Position numbers and translations under genes: made by a program | Notes under the pieces: generated by a model | What the model was told of the DNA's origin: nothing | Databases searched by the model: none | What the model saw: the letters and a program-made list of their open reading frames with translations, nothing else | In this document: one piece after another, positions 9,348-18,597 of the stretch | Numbering within the stretch: position 1 is the first letter of the stretch | Layout: each line of letters begins with the position of its first letter | Source of the DNA: Natronoflexus pectinivorans | GTDB taxonomy: Bacteria; Bacteroidota; Bacteroidia; Bacteroidales; Marinilabiliaceae | Assembly: GCF_004345615.1 (NCBI RefSeq) | Contig: NZ_SLWK01000018.1 | Span: 7,705 to 62,994, forward strand | DNA length: 55,290 nucleotides | Direction of reading: 5' to 3'

Positions 9348-9711
9348 GGGATTGCTGAAAAACTTTTACATAATTAATAATGTGTGACATAGCCTTGTTT
9401 TCAGTCATTAAAGTGCAAGCCTTTTTAATATAACTATAGAATTTACGTCCATTGAAAAAGCTAGAAATAATGGAAACTTCCGCCTTTGAAAAATGCCGTT
9501 AAGAATAACAATGTGACAGGCGTAAAAATATGCGTTGTTTGAGCGTAGCGAGTTCGCAGATTTTAGCCTGGCAGATTGTTATTTAGGCAATTTTTCAGCA
9601 GCGACGGCATTTTTTGCTTACTTTTTTTTGCTGTTGAAAAAAAGTAAGAGTCCGTCCGGCTTGAGGACAAAAGAATTATTATTTTGGTCTGTTGACTTTT
9701 TCAGCAGACCC
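9348..9711. mobile_element. Decayed insertion element or MITE with strong internal folds
   Basis: The ends form degenerate inverted repeats: 9348-9364 reads GGGATTGCTGAAAAACT and the reverse complement of 9695-9711 reads GGGTCTGCTGAAAAAGT (14 of 17 match). No transposase ORF lies inside. Internal folds are strong. 9492-9521 pairs with 9566-9611 (AATGCCGT with ACGGCATT; AATAACAATGTGACAGGC with its near complement, 16 of 18). 9617-9628 pairs perfectly with 9637-9648 (CTTAC plus seven T, with seven A plus GTAAG). 9686-9695 pairs with 9701-9710. The rest of the 9153-9927 gap holds fragments such as CCCCCTTGGGGG (about 9231) and GGGGCGTAGCCC (about 9293) and, at its right end, an AAACTTTAAAC array. 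No gene is seen in the gap. Confidence 0.55.
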
Positions 9712-9927
9712 TAAATACGAACCATGCTTAAGTATTATAGGTAGTAAGATGCCAGGGCTAACGCCCCTACTTTGAACGAAAAAATTTGCACACGAAACAA
9801 AAAACTCAGTCAATCAGAAACAGATATAAACATAATCACATGAAGATCATCAACATCAACACATGCCCCCAACGCCCGGTTTCGAAAAACCTAAAACTTT
9901 AAACTTTAAACTTAAAACACCAAACTC

Positions 9928-11091
9928 ATGAACATCAAACTCATGAACATCAAACTCCTAAACTACATTTTCCCGATGGCCATTTTAATTCATCTCTTCC
10001 TTGCAATCTGGTGGATGGCAGTGGGATGGGGAATTGTTTGGCTTCTGTTTTGGGCAGCAACGTCAAAGTTGCCGGTCATTGCAAGGTTTCGAAAGATTTC
10101 CTGGTTGATATATCCGTTGGTCATCATTGGATCCGTTTTGGCTGCCGTCACCTTTAAAACACTGTTTTTCGGAGTTTATACAATTCCATCCGGCTCCATG
10201 GAGAAAACCATTGTGCCGGGCGATGTGGTGTATGTTAACAATCTGGCTTATGGTCCAAGGTTACCATATTCACCTTATGAAATATCCTGGGTAAATCTAC
10301 TAGTGTGGTTCTGGGAGGGTAAGAATGCCGACACAGAAAGGCGTTGGTGGAGTTATAATCGCCTAAAAGGCTATTCTGCTCCCAAAAGAGGTGATGTCGC
10401 TGTATTTAATCATCCCCATAATGGAAATATCTTTATTAAACGCATCGCCGGTTTACCGGGTGATACCCTTCAAATCATTCATGGGGAATTGTATATTAAT
10501 GGCAATAAGCAGGAAACACCAAAGAACAGATTGTTTTATTCAAATGTCGGGTTTGAGAGTATGCAGGATGGCTATTTCATTCTCGACAGCCTAAATCTGA
10601 AAATGAATCATCTCCATAGAACTTCGGGAAAGAATCAATTTAACGGATATGTTACAAAGCGTGAAATGGATATTTTAAATGCGCATCCGCGTGTGATTTA
10701 TGCCGGTATAGAACCCAATCGTCCTGATACCGCATGGTCAGTTTTCCCACATTCACATCAGTTGTCATGGAATATTGATAACTATGGCCCTTACATCATT
10801 CCCCAAAAAGGATTGGTTATGGAAAGAACCCCTGATAATCTGGCGATTTACGAAGATTTGATGAACTATGATGCGCAGTTTCGTAGCAGCCATATAAATG
10901 ATGATTGTGGTTATTTCACCTTTTGTTGCAACTATTACTTTTTCATGGGCGACAATTTTCACGACAGTGAGGACTCCCGATATTTTGGCCCCGTAAGGGA
11001 AGAATATTTAATTGGCAAGGCCTCTTTTATTATTTTTTCGAGTTCGAAAAATAATAAAGCGATGTCCAGGATATTGAGAAGATTAAGGTGA
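9928..11091 (+). CDS. lepB: Signal peptidase I
   Basis: An inner-membrane serine protease that removes Sec signal peptides on the outer face of the membrane. Two or three hydrophobic segments come first (about residues 12-45 and 58-80). Then come box B, YTIPSGSMEKT, with catalytic Ser90; box D, IFIKRIAGLPGDTL, with catalytic Lys171; and box E, MGDNFHDSEDSRYFG, near the C terminus. At 387 aa it is long, with a large insertion between boxes D and E as in many Bacteroidota homologues. The start is ambiguous: ATG codons at 9928 and 9943 lie in a short tandem repeat (ATGAACATCAAACTC twice) that continues the upstream AAAC-type repeat. The second would give a protein five residues shorter. Confidence 0.93.
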   Translation: MNIKLMNIKLLNYIFPMAILIHLFLAIWWMAVGWGIVWLLFWAATSKLPVIARFRKISWLIYPLVIIGSVLAAVTFKTLFFGVYTIPSGSMEKTIVPGDVVYVNNLAYGPRLPYSPYEISWVNLLVWFWEGKNADTERRWWSYNRLKGYSAPKRGDVAVFNHPHNGNIFIKRIAGLPGDTLQIIHGELYINGNKQETPKNRLFYSNVGFESMQDGYFILDSLNLKMNHLHRTSGKNQFNGYVTKREMDILNAHPRVIYAGIEPNRPDTAWSVFPHSHQLSWNIDNYGPYIIPQKGLVMERTPDNLAIYEDLMNYDAQFRSSHINDDCGYFTFCCNYYFFMGDNFHDSEDSRYFGPVREEYLIGKASFIIFSSSKNNKAMSRILRRLR

Positions 11092-11155
11092 TTCAATGAG
11101 CGAGAATAAATGTTAGCATCAAAATGTATTGAAATAGTAATGCGCAAACTGGTTG

Positions 11156-11345
11156 AAGCCCCAACGGGAATGTAATATGCAACATAGGGGAACACCCTGT
11201 GGATGTTGTGTGTAGCATAAAAAATGGCCGTCCTTTGAAGAGAAAATTTTGTTTAGCCCCAACGGGGCGACATCATCAACATAGGGCAACGCCCTATGAG
11301 AATGTATATCAATCAAATACAGCCCAGAAAGGGCGTAAGCCATTT
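11156..11345. repeat. Stacked-hairpin intergenic repeats (two copies)
   Basis: A well-formed copy at about 11251-11345 has three small stems in a row: GCCCC-AAC-GGGGC (11256-11268), ATAGGGC-AAC-GCCCTAT (11281-11297) and GCCC-AGAAA-GGGC (11322-11334), followed by GTAAGCCA. A decayed copy precedes it at about 11156-11211 (GCCCCAACGGG, then TAGGGGAACACCCTG). It fills most of the 345-base gap between lepB and the next gene. No protein gene is convincing here. The pattern is that of a dispersed, possibly transcribed structured repeat. Confidence 0.65.
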
Positions 11346-11436
11346 AGCACGATACTAATAAATATGAAGAACATCATTTGGAAAACCATCAAATGTGTAA
11401 GAGTAAAAAATAGTAGAATTAAAAATTTAAAATGTT

Positions 11437-12051
11437 ATGCTTTTAAAAAACATCTTATTTATTACTTGTTTTGGACTTCTTGTTAGCTTTAATATGAAGT
11501 ATAATTTAGAAACCGATAAAATTCTTGTAGAGACCTTCAATGACGAAGAACTTAATGACATAATCAAATTAATTGATTATGTTGACAAATTGGTAAAAGC
11601 GGAGACTAAATCCGATGATGTAAAGACTGCTTATCCTTTATACTTTGAAAAACTTAAAATAAATATGTTTGAAGGAAATTATATCGTTCCGATTAATAGA
11701 GAGACCAAATGCTCAATATTTGAGCGTATTAATGAAAACACTTTCGATGAGTTTTGGTATCTGCAGTGCGCAAACATGAATAAAATCAGTAGTATGGAAA
11801 CGAGCAGAACGGAGCTATCGATAAACATTAATGGGAAATATGTCGACTACATTCGAAAGATAGGAGAAGCAGATCCTTTATTTCAGGATTTATATGAATT
11901 TATAATGAGTACAGGTCATATTTTATCAGCAAGTATGATGATTTTTTTAGCTAGTAATGAGGGTGTTGATTTTAACCTCATTAAGAACAGACTTCTTGCT
12001 GTGGTGTGTATCTTCTCCATATCAGAACCAATTGAAAAAAGAGAAGATTAA
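11437..12051 (+). CDS. Hypothetical exported protein
   Basis: A 204-aa protein I do not recognise. The first 18 or so residues (MLLKNILFITCFGLLVSF) look like a signal peptide or membrane anchor. The remainder is mixed alpha/beta, with an acidic helical stretch near residues 33-55 (FNDEELNDIIKLIDYVDKLV) and hydrophobic segments towards the C terminus. It is AT-rich compared with lepB and the transglutaminase-like gene on either side. No catalytic motif is evident. Codon-like composition, a clear ATG and a good ORF length in AT-rich DNA support a real gene. Its neighbours give no hint of function. Confidence 0.65.
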   Translation: MLLKNILFITCFGLLVSFNMKYNLETDKILVETFNDEELNDIIKLIDYVDKLVKAETKSDDVKTAYPLYFEKLKINMFEGNYIVPINRETKCSIFERINENTFDEFWYLQCANMNKISSMETSRTELSININGKYVDYIRKIGEADPLFQDLYEFIMSTGHILSASMMIFLASNEGVDFNLIKNRLLAVVCIFSISEPIEKRED

Positions 12052-12226
12052 GAGTGAAAAATATTTATACGTTACTTGTTTTTGTGAGATTTTTTGGGAA
12101 CAAAATTGTAACATCCTATAAAAATGTCAGAATCAGTTTAAAATAATTACGGAAAATATGTGTAACTCTCATTTACCCATTAAGTATGTTTAACCCATTT
12201 ATAAATAATCCCTAAAACCAACCTAA

Positions 12227-15040
12227 ATGAAAACAGCTGTTTCAATCTTAAATGTTAGTGGAAAAATTGTCTTCTTCTTGTTTTTATTATCAATAGCCGC
12301 CTGTAGTCCCTGGTCCTCCGAAACAAATAAGGCTCTGAAAATGGCCGGAGAAAACAGAGCCGAATTGGAGAAGGTGCTAATTTATTATTCCGAAGTTAAT
12401 CCCGATCCGCAAAAGCTAAAAGCAGCAGAATTTCTAATCTCTAACATGAAATATCACTACTCATTTTTCGGTTCCGGGGTAGATGGTTTAAACAAGAGCT
12501 ATGAATATGTTTATGGTGTTTCCAGAGATAATAGAAACTCAGTATATTTATCCGATTCAATCTCCAGGTTAAGAAATGCCCGGAGTGATGTGGAATTCGA
12601 TTTAAAGAGAATCTCTTCTCAATATTTAATAAGCCAGATTGAGGTTGCTTTTGACACATATCAACGGCATGAATGGAGTCGGCAATATCCCTTTGAATTA
12701 TTCTGTGAATATATTCTTCCTTATAAAATTGGGTTTTCTGATACAGTCTGCTGGAGAAGTTATGCATATAATAAGTATGGCGATTTTTTGGATTACTCTG
12801 CTTTTAAAGGAGCTGAATCTCACTTTGAGGCCGAATTGCATTGCAACTTAGAATCTCTTATGGTTAGAGTAAATGGTGCGTCAGGAGGTTATACACGCCG
12901 AATTTGTAATGACAGTTCGCTCATATTTGAGATGGAATTTAATGCCCGGGAAGATGGTCTCCAACTATTTAATTTGCATTATCTGAATGGACACCCCACA
13001 GCTGCAAATATCCGCATCATGATCGACAGCCTGGTCGTAGGTGATTTCATATTTCCCTCAACGGGCAATTGGCATACAGTGAATAACGAAGATCCTCCTG
13101 TCGAATTTACAGCCAATTTGAATGCAGGTAAGCATACATTAAAAATAGTTTCTCTGGATAAAAGTATTCTGCTTGATTACGTTTATATTCCGGATTATAT
13201 ATTTATGAAGTTTCCTGAGTCGGTTATCTCTGAAGGAAAGTATTATTTCAGCAACTCATACGGCAGAATAACCATTGCGGCAGATTCCCTTATCAACGAG
13301 AATAACATCAACATCGAGCCAAACCCGCAAAAGGAATGGCCCATAAGAATTGTAGCAAAAGATGATAACTTATATCAACTGCTATTTGAAGATTCCGGCC
13401 TGATAAAGGCCATTGATGCATTCCCTTTCGGAGAGAGCGAATGGCTCATAACCTATAACGATCACGGCTTTCAGAATCAGCTTTGGGCTTTTATCCCTAT
13501 GAAAAACGGGGGATACCAGGTAAGGAACAGAGAGACAGGCAGAATACTGGCATTTTCTGAGGCCGATGGCATATTGGTTCAATTGCCCGCTGAGCAGATG
13601 TGCGACGACTTTATCTGGCACTTAGAAAAAGCTGAAAATATCAATGATGACTTTATTGACAATACCATAAGAGCCGCACAAAAAATAAGTGAGATAACCA
13701 ATCGCTTTCACTGGTCAGGATCCTATGCCTCTTTTGGAGCCATTAGTCCCATAAAACTATTGGATTATACATATGGTTCGTGCGTGGAACAGACCGCCTT
13801 TCAAACCATGGTGTTGAGGTCAATGGGAGTTGCATGTGCTACCGATTTTGTTTTCAATTACCCGGAAAGAGATGCAGGCCATAGCTGGAGTGTAATATTT
13901 GACCTGAGGGGAAACACAATTCAAAACAACTGTCACAATCCCGTTGGAGCAGGAACATGGGTGGATGTCTTTGCCAAGGGAAAAGTTTATCGGGAAACAT
14001 ATTCAATCAACAGGAACAGCCTGTTTGTCATTAATAATGGGAAAGAAAGTATTCCAAGTCAATTCAGAAATCCATATTTTAAAGATGTTACGGCCGAGTA
14101 TTGTGATGTGGTAGATGTGGCAGTTGATATTCATTACGATACTCATGAAGGAAATGCATTTGGCTACCTGATGGTTTTCAATAACAGGGGGTGGGTTGTT
14201 ACCACATGGGGAGAAAGGTCAAGAAACAATAAAGTTATATTCAAAGACCTAGAGCCAAGAGGCATGTATCTGCCGGCATTTTATGTAAATGGTCGATTTG
14301 AAGCGTTTAATGAACCATTTTATTTTGACTCCCTTGGAACAATTCATCATATTCGGGCATCTAAAGATCAAACTCAGGACATTACGCTGTTGAGAAAATT
14401 CCCGAACAGATTGGTTGATGAGAGTTACCATCCATTAATTGTGGGAGGAGAGTTTCAGGGCGCAAATAAACGCGATTTTTCTGATGCAAGAACCATAGGC
14501 ATCATTACACAGGATATGACTGAGCCAATTTTTCACACAATTGATGTTGAACCATCATCAAAATTTAGATACTTAAGATATATCGGTCCCGATGGAGGAC
14601 ATTGTAATATTAATACAATTGTTTTTTATGATGCTAATGGAGAAGTAATTAATGGAAAGGTAATTGGAACAGAAGGAAGCCTTGATAATTCCGGCAGAAC
14701 AAAGCACATGGTATTTGATGGTAATGTGCTTACTTATTTTGATGCTCCGGAACCCTCGGGAGGATGGGTCGGACTACAACTTTCTGAGCCAAAAGCTGTC
14801 AGCAAAATTCATTTCGCAACGCGAAATGATGGCAACATGGTAGAAGTTGGAGATGAATATGAGCTGTTCTATTGGTTCAATAGAGAATGGGCAAGTATGG
14901 GACGCCGGATAGCCGACTCAAATGAACTGGTTTATGAAAGTGTCCCGATGGGAGGTTTATTCTGGTTGAGAAACCACACCAAAGGATGGGAGGAGCGCAT
15001 ATTTACGTTGGATGCTAATAATCATCAAATATGGTGGTAG
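12227..15040 (+). CDS. Multidomain lipoprotein with transglutaminase-like core
   Basis: A 937-aa lipoprotein with signal peptide and lipobox SIAAC (Cys26). Domains in order: a helical region (about residues 30-190); a CBM6/35-like beta-sandwich (about 197-322, opening HFEAELHC); a ricin-B-like region with QLW and IW motifs (about 335-468); a transglutaminase-like domain with candidate catalytic Cys519 in GSCVEQTAF, His552 in GHSWSVIF and Asp559; an Ig-like stretch; and a C-terminal discoidin-like region (about 740-930). The family reading predicts a surface enzyme that binds carbohydrate or glycoprotein and cuts or cross-links amide bonds. Substrate and direction of reaction are unknown. It appears to be a single-gene unit, with the M13 peptidase 386 bp downstream. 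Domain calls other than the Cys/His core are inferred from sequence texture. Confidence 0.8.
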   Translation: MKTAVSILNVSGKIVFFLFLLSIAACSPWSSETNKALKMAGENRAELEKVLIYYSEVNPDPQKLKAAEFLISNMKYHYSFFGSGVDGLNKSYEYVYGVSRDNRNSVYLSDSISRLRNARSDVEFDLKRISSQYLISQIEVAFDTYQRHEWSRQYPFELFCEYILPYKIGFSDTVCWRSYAYNKYGDFLDYSAFKGAESHFEAELHCNLESLMVRVNGASGGYTRRICNDSSLIFEMEFNAREDGLQLFNLHYLNGHPTAANIRIMIDSLVVGDFIFPSTGNWHTVNNEDPPVEFTANLNAGKHTLKIVSLDKSILLDYVYIPDYIFMKFPESVISEGKYYFSNSYGRITIAADSLINENNINIEPNPQKEWPIRIVAKDDNLYQLLFEDSGLIKAIDAFPFGESEWLITYNDHGFQNQLWAFIPMKNGGYQVRNRETGRILAFSEADGILVQLPAEQMCDDFIWHLEKAENINDDFIDNTIRAAQKISEITNRFHWSGSYASFGAISPIKLLDYTYGSCVEQTAFQTMVLRSMGVACATDFVFNYPERDAGHSWSVIFDLRGNTIQNNCHNPVGAGTWVDVFAKGKVYRETYSINRNSLFVINNGKESIPSQFRNPYFKDVTAEYCDVVDVAVDIHYDTHEGNAFGYLMVFNNRGWVVTTWGERSRNNKVIFKDLEPRGMYLPAFYVNGRFEAFNEPFYFDSLGTIHHIRASKDQTQDITLLRKFPNRLVDESYHPLIVGGEFQGANKRDFSDARTIGIITQDMTEPIFHTIDVEPSSKFRYLRYIGPDGGHCNINTIVFYDANGEVINGKVIGTEGSLDNSGRTKHMVFDGNVLTYFDAPEPSGGWVGLQLSEPKAVSKIHFATRNDGNMVEVGDEYELFYWFNREWASMGRRIADSNELVYESVPMGGLFWLRNHTKGWEERIFTLDANNHQIWW

Positions 15041-15067
15041 ATTTATTTCTGTGTCTGAAATTTGTAT

Positions 15068-15249
15068 TTAACCTGCATTATTCACAAATTATCTATTACG
15101 ATGCTCAACTACCTACTAAATCTGGACGTCCTCAATAAAATTGATTTGAAAATAATTCATTATTCCCTTCATCAATTATCTTTGCGGTTGTCCATATTTA
15201 TTGGTATTTGATCATCTCATTACGACAATTCATGAATAATGCAGGTTAA
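15068..15249. mobile_element. MITE-like element with 17-bp inverted repeats
   Basis: A perfect 17-bp inverted repeat, TTAACCTGCATTATTCA at 15068-15084 and its complement at 15233-15249, bounds a 182-bp segment. The match continues imperfectly inwards for about another 25 bp on each side. The interior encodes nothing. This is the architecture of a miniature inverted-repeat element moved by a transposase encoded elsewhere. It fills about half of the 386-base gap before the M13 peptidase gene. The remaining part holds a small TCGTGTT-TAC-AACACGA palindrome (15341-15357) about 70 bp before the start codon, possibly an operator. Confidence 0.6.
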
Positions 15250-15426
15250 GACAGAAGAGTAAAAAATACAAATTGAGAAGATTTTTCAAAGGGCTTTATG
15301 ACTAAACTGAAGGGGCATCCATATCAGAATATGACTTTTGTCGTGTTTACAACACGAACAAAAAACTATTTTTATCGGTTTATTGTATCAATGAGTAATT
15401 ACATCTATTAAATAAACCCCATCAAA

Positions 15427-17469
15427 ATGAATTTCAAAAGTTTAGTTAAAGTAAAAATCATCACTCTGATTATGCTCTCAGCATTTATTTACTCCTGCTC
15501 AAATGCACCACAAAAACCGGCTCTTGATCCGGCAAATATGGATATTACAGTTAATCCCGGCGACGACTTTTATCGATTTGTCAACAATGGATGGTTACAA
15601 AACAACCCCCTACCCGACGATTACAGCCGTTACGGAGCATTTGAACAGCTTAACGAGGAGAACGAGCAGAAATTATATGATCTGCTAATGGCCATTCGTT
15701 CAGACAAAAGCGCGGCACACGGCAGCAACCGACAAAAAATCCGTGATTTTTACAACAGCGCCATGGACACCCTTTTACTGGAAGAGCAGGGCATTAGCCC
15801 AATCCGGCCATTTCTCGAGAGAATTGACGCCATTGATTCAAAAGAAGAGCTACAAACGGTTATAGCAGAGCTTCACCAAACCGGAATACGTCCACTGTTT
15901 GGGATGGGTGCTTCACAGGACAGGAAAAACACCGATTGGATGATTGCATCAGTTGGGCAAGGTGGTTTAGGCATGTCGGACAGAGACTACTATTTGAAAG
16001 ATGATGCGCGCTCAACAGAAATTCGTGAAGGATATAAACATTTTATTGCACAAATGTTTTCCCTTGCGGGCTACGATGACCAAGAAGCAGAAAAAGCTGT
16101 AGAAGCCATCATGCAAATTGAAACTTCCCTTGCGGAATCTTCAATGGACCGGTTAACCTTGAGAAATCCCTACGCCACTTACCACATCATGACGCTTGAC
16201 GAACTGAGTAATAATTCGCCAAACATCAACTGGAACAATTATTTCGACATCAGAAACGTGTCAATTGATGATCTGAATGTTGCTCAACCGGAATTCTTTA
16301 AAACTGTTTCGGACTTGATGGACACTGTGGAACTTGAAAAATGGAAAACCTATCTGAAATGGAATGTTTTAAACAGTTCTGCATCCTTTTTAAGCAGCGA
16401 TTTTGACAAAGCAAATTTTGCATTCTATGGCACCGTAATGACCGGTAGCGAAGTACAACGCGAACGTTGGAAACGTGTGCTAGGAGTTTTAAACGGAAGT
16501 TTAAGTGAAGCAGTTGGTCAGGAATATGTCTCACTCTATTTCCCACCCGAAGCCAAAGAGCGCATGATTGACCTGGTTGAACACCTGAGAACAGCATTTC
16601 ATCAGCGCATTAGTAACCTGGAGTGGATGAGCGATGAAACAAAAGAAGAAGCTTATGGCAAATTGGCTGCCATGAACGTTAAAATCGGGTACCCGGACAA
16701 ATGGATAGATTACTCCGATCTGGAGATTAAAGAGCAGCCATACATTCTCAACATATTAGCTGCAAGAGCTTTTAATATAAAGCGTAATCTTGATGAAATT
16801 GGACAGCCGGTTGACCGTGATAAATGGTTCATGAGTCCGCAAACCGTAAATGCCTATTACAGTCCCACAATGAACGAAATTGTTTTCCCCGCTGCCATCT
16901 TGCAACCGCCATTTTTCTACCTGCATGCCGATGATGCTATGAATTATGGTGCCATTGGTATGGTCATAGGTCACGAAATGACTCATGGGTTCGATGACCA
17001 GGGTCGACAATTTGCCAAAGATGGGAATCTGAGCGACTGGTGGACAGAGGAAGACAGCCAAAGATTTGATGAGCTTTCTCAGGTATTAGTAGATCAGTAC
17101 AACAACTATGTCATGCTGGATTCCCTCACAATTAACGGGAAACTGAGTCTCGGTGAAAACATTGCCGATTTGGGTGGCTTAAGCATTGCCTACCAGGCGT
17201 TGCAAAACAAACTCGAAGAAGATGGTCGCCCGGGAGAAATTGACGGATTCACACCTGAGCAACGATTCTTTGTCAGCTACGCACAAGTTTGGAGAAACCA
17301 CATGCGCGAACAGCGCCTTCGTCAACAACTGAACGAAGGGCCTCACTCTCCGGGAGAAGCACGGGTAAACGGTATTGTTTATAACATGGAGGAGTTTTAC
17401 AAAGCGTTTAATCTGGATGAATCGGGTGAAAGATTCATTGCACCGGATGACCGTGCGAAAATTTGGTAA
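15427..17469 (+). CDS. M13-family zinc metallopeptidase (PepO/neprilysin-like) lipoprotein
   Basis: A 680-aa M13 peptidase that probably cuts oligopeptides outside the cytoplasm. The signal peptide ends in a lipobox (IYSC, Cys24). Zinc site HEMTH is at residues 516-520, with the third ligand Glu577 in the GENIADLGG motif. The C-terminal VNGIVYNMEEFYKAF region and the final W also match the family. Full length of the family (about 650-700) is present. It stands alone, with a strong terminator 18 bases downstream. Location (periplasm or surface, lipid-anchored) is inferred from the lipobox. Confidence 0.95.
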   Translation: MNFKSLVKVKIITLIMLSAFIYSCSNAPQKPALDPANMDITVNPGDDFYRFVNNGWLQNNPLPDDYSRYGAFEQLNEENEQKLYDLLMAIRSDKSAAHGSNRQKIRDFYNSAMDTLLLEEQGISPIRPFLERIDAIDSKEELQTVIAELHQTGIRPLFGMGASQDRKNTDWMIASVGQGGLGMSDRDYYLKDDARSTEIREGYKHFIAQMFSLAGYDDQEAEKAVEAIMQIETSLAESSMDRLTLRNPYATYHIMTLDELSNNSPNINWNNYFDIRNVSIDDLNVAQPEFFKTVSDLMDTVELEKWKTYLKWNVLNSSASFLSSDFDKANFAFYGTVMTGSEVQRERWKRVLGVLNGSLSEAVGQEYVSLYFPPEAKERMIDLVEHLRTAFHQRISNLEWMSDETKEEAYGKLAAMNVKIGYPDKWIDYSDLEIKEQPYILNILAARAFNIKRNLDEIGQPVDRDKWFMSPQTVNAYYSPTMNEIVFPAAILQPPFFYLHADDAMNYGAIGMVIGHEMTHGFDDQGRQFAKDGNLSDWWTEEDSQRFDELSQVLVDQYNNYVMLDSLTINGKLSLGENIADLGGLSIAYQALQNKLEEDGRPGEIDGFTPEQRFFVSYAQVWRNHMREQRLRQQLNEGPHSPGEARVNGIVYNMEEFYKAFNLDESGERFIAPDDRAKIW

Positions 17470-17486
17470 ATAAATTGAATAATGAG

Positions 17487-17533
17487 AAAAAACGAGATGT
17501 ACTTATTTTAAGTCCATCTCGTTTTTATTTTTC
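17487..17533 (+). terminator. Rho-independent terminator after M13 peptidase
   Basis: The stem AAAAAACGAGATG (17487-17499) pairs with CATCTCGTTTTT (17515-17526) and is followed by a T-rich tail. It lies 18 bases after the stop codon. Confidence 0.85.
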
Positions 17534-17784
17534 AACCTTGGCTTAAACTGTTCTTCAGAGATCGAGGAGCATTGACTTCTCTACTGTCTCAAAACATAAT
17601 CCGAGAAATCCAAAGACATAATTTTATCGTCTAGGTTATATTAATCGACATTAAACCCAGCAACTTCAAACCTTAAACTTAGAACTTCCTTTCTGACTTG
17701 AATAAATGAAGAAATTATCATTTAAAAATCCATAATTAATATTTATTAACTTTCTACAACAATATTTACCGCCCCCCCGAAAAA

Positions 17785-17815
17785 TTGGATTACAAAACGT
17801 AAGTTAATATATTTG
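17785..17815 (+). promoter_or_regulatory. Bacteroidota-type promoter
   Basis: TTG at 17785-17787, 20 bases, then TATATTTG at 17808-17815, matching the Bacteroidota sigma consensus (TTG, about 20 bases, TAnnTTTG). Predicted start of transcription is near 17822, about 40 bases before the small ORF at 17861. The rest of the 17534-17860 gap holds an AAACCTTAAAC-type repeat (about 17652-17690) and a run of seven C (17772-17778). Confidence 0.55.
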
Positions 17816-17860
17816 TTTAAGAAATCTAAGTTCTTAACTGAATAACCTAGCCAAACCCAA

Positions 17861-18190
17861 ATGGAAGAAAACCTTAAAAATACCCAAATTTCATTTCAAC
17901 TGCTAATTCTTGTAGCCATGTTTAATACTTTAATCATGGCAATTTCAGGTTCTATTAATATCCGGATTCATTCTAAACAAAATATTCCTCACAACTATCT
18001 GCCTTTTTGCAGAAGGTTTGTTGCTACATGCATCAGATCTCAAGTTGCGAGCACTTTTACCACCAAAATACTTAATGGCCAAACTCTATTCGACTGTGGC
18101 CAACACCATAAAGCCAAACAAATTTTTCTGGAAATCCACAACAGCCCGGTAAGGGTGGAGCACTGGGCAACAAAGGAGATTATGAATTAA
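17861..18190 (+). CDS. Small hypothetical protein (doubtful)
   Basis: A 109-aa ORF I do not recognise. It begins with an ATG about 45 bases after a good Bacteroidota-type promoter. Residues 10-30 (ISFQLLILVAMFNTLIMAIS) could form one membrane helix. The remainder is basic and His/Cys-containing with no known motif and looks less protein-like. The ORF ends just before a 'cacagag' array. It may be a real small membrane protein, a decayed gene, or a chance ORF. Confidence 0.35.
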   Translation: MEENLKNTQISFQLLILVAMFNTLIMAISGSINIRIHSKQNIPHNYLPFCRRFVATCIRSQVASTFTTKILNGQTLFDCGQHHKAKQIFLEIHNSPVRVEHWATKEIMN

Positions 18191-18205
18191 ATGAAGAATT
18201 TGGTA

Positions 18206-18597
18206 ACACAGAGTGTCACGGAGAATACTCAGAGAAACACGGAGTAATTTTTAGAAAAAAATCCATGAATCTATGTATACCAAGAAAAGAGTAACACTGA
18301 GAATGCACTTAGAATGCACGGAGCAACACGAAGAAATAAAAAAAACTCCGTGTAACAAAAAGTAACACAGAGATTCACTAAGACTCACAGAGCCACACAG
18401 AGAAAAAACTCCGTGTATCTCCGTGCCACCTCTGTGCTCGCCGTGTAACAAAAAAGGATAACACAGAGTAAATTATTAAACTCCGTGTAACCAAAAAAGA
18501 TAACACAGAGATACACCGAGAATAAACGGAGAACCACAGAGAAAATTAAAAATCTCCATGAAACTCCGTGTTTCCACCGTGATCTCCGTGTAACCAA
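18206..18597. repeat. Second 'cacagag/ctccgtg' repeat array
   Basis: About five diverged and partial units of the same family as the array at 1-648, with left ACACAGAG-rich and right CTCCGTG-rich arms (units near 18206-18250, 18290-18360, 18363-18450, 18457-18495 and 18500-18597). The rest of the gap to 18884 contains a G/A-rich to C/T-rich imperfect hairpin (about 18606-18655), a perfect AAAGGAGG-like site followed by an 11-codon ORF (18692-18727), and otherwise nothing recognised. Confidence 0.8.

Noticed and set aside
11119-11486. Overlapping 74- and 95-codon ORFs in the stacked-hairpin repeat
   Set aside because: They follow from the hairpin repeat's composition, occur on both strands, and lack protein-like features.
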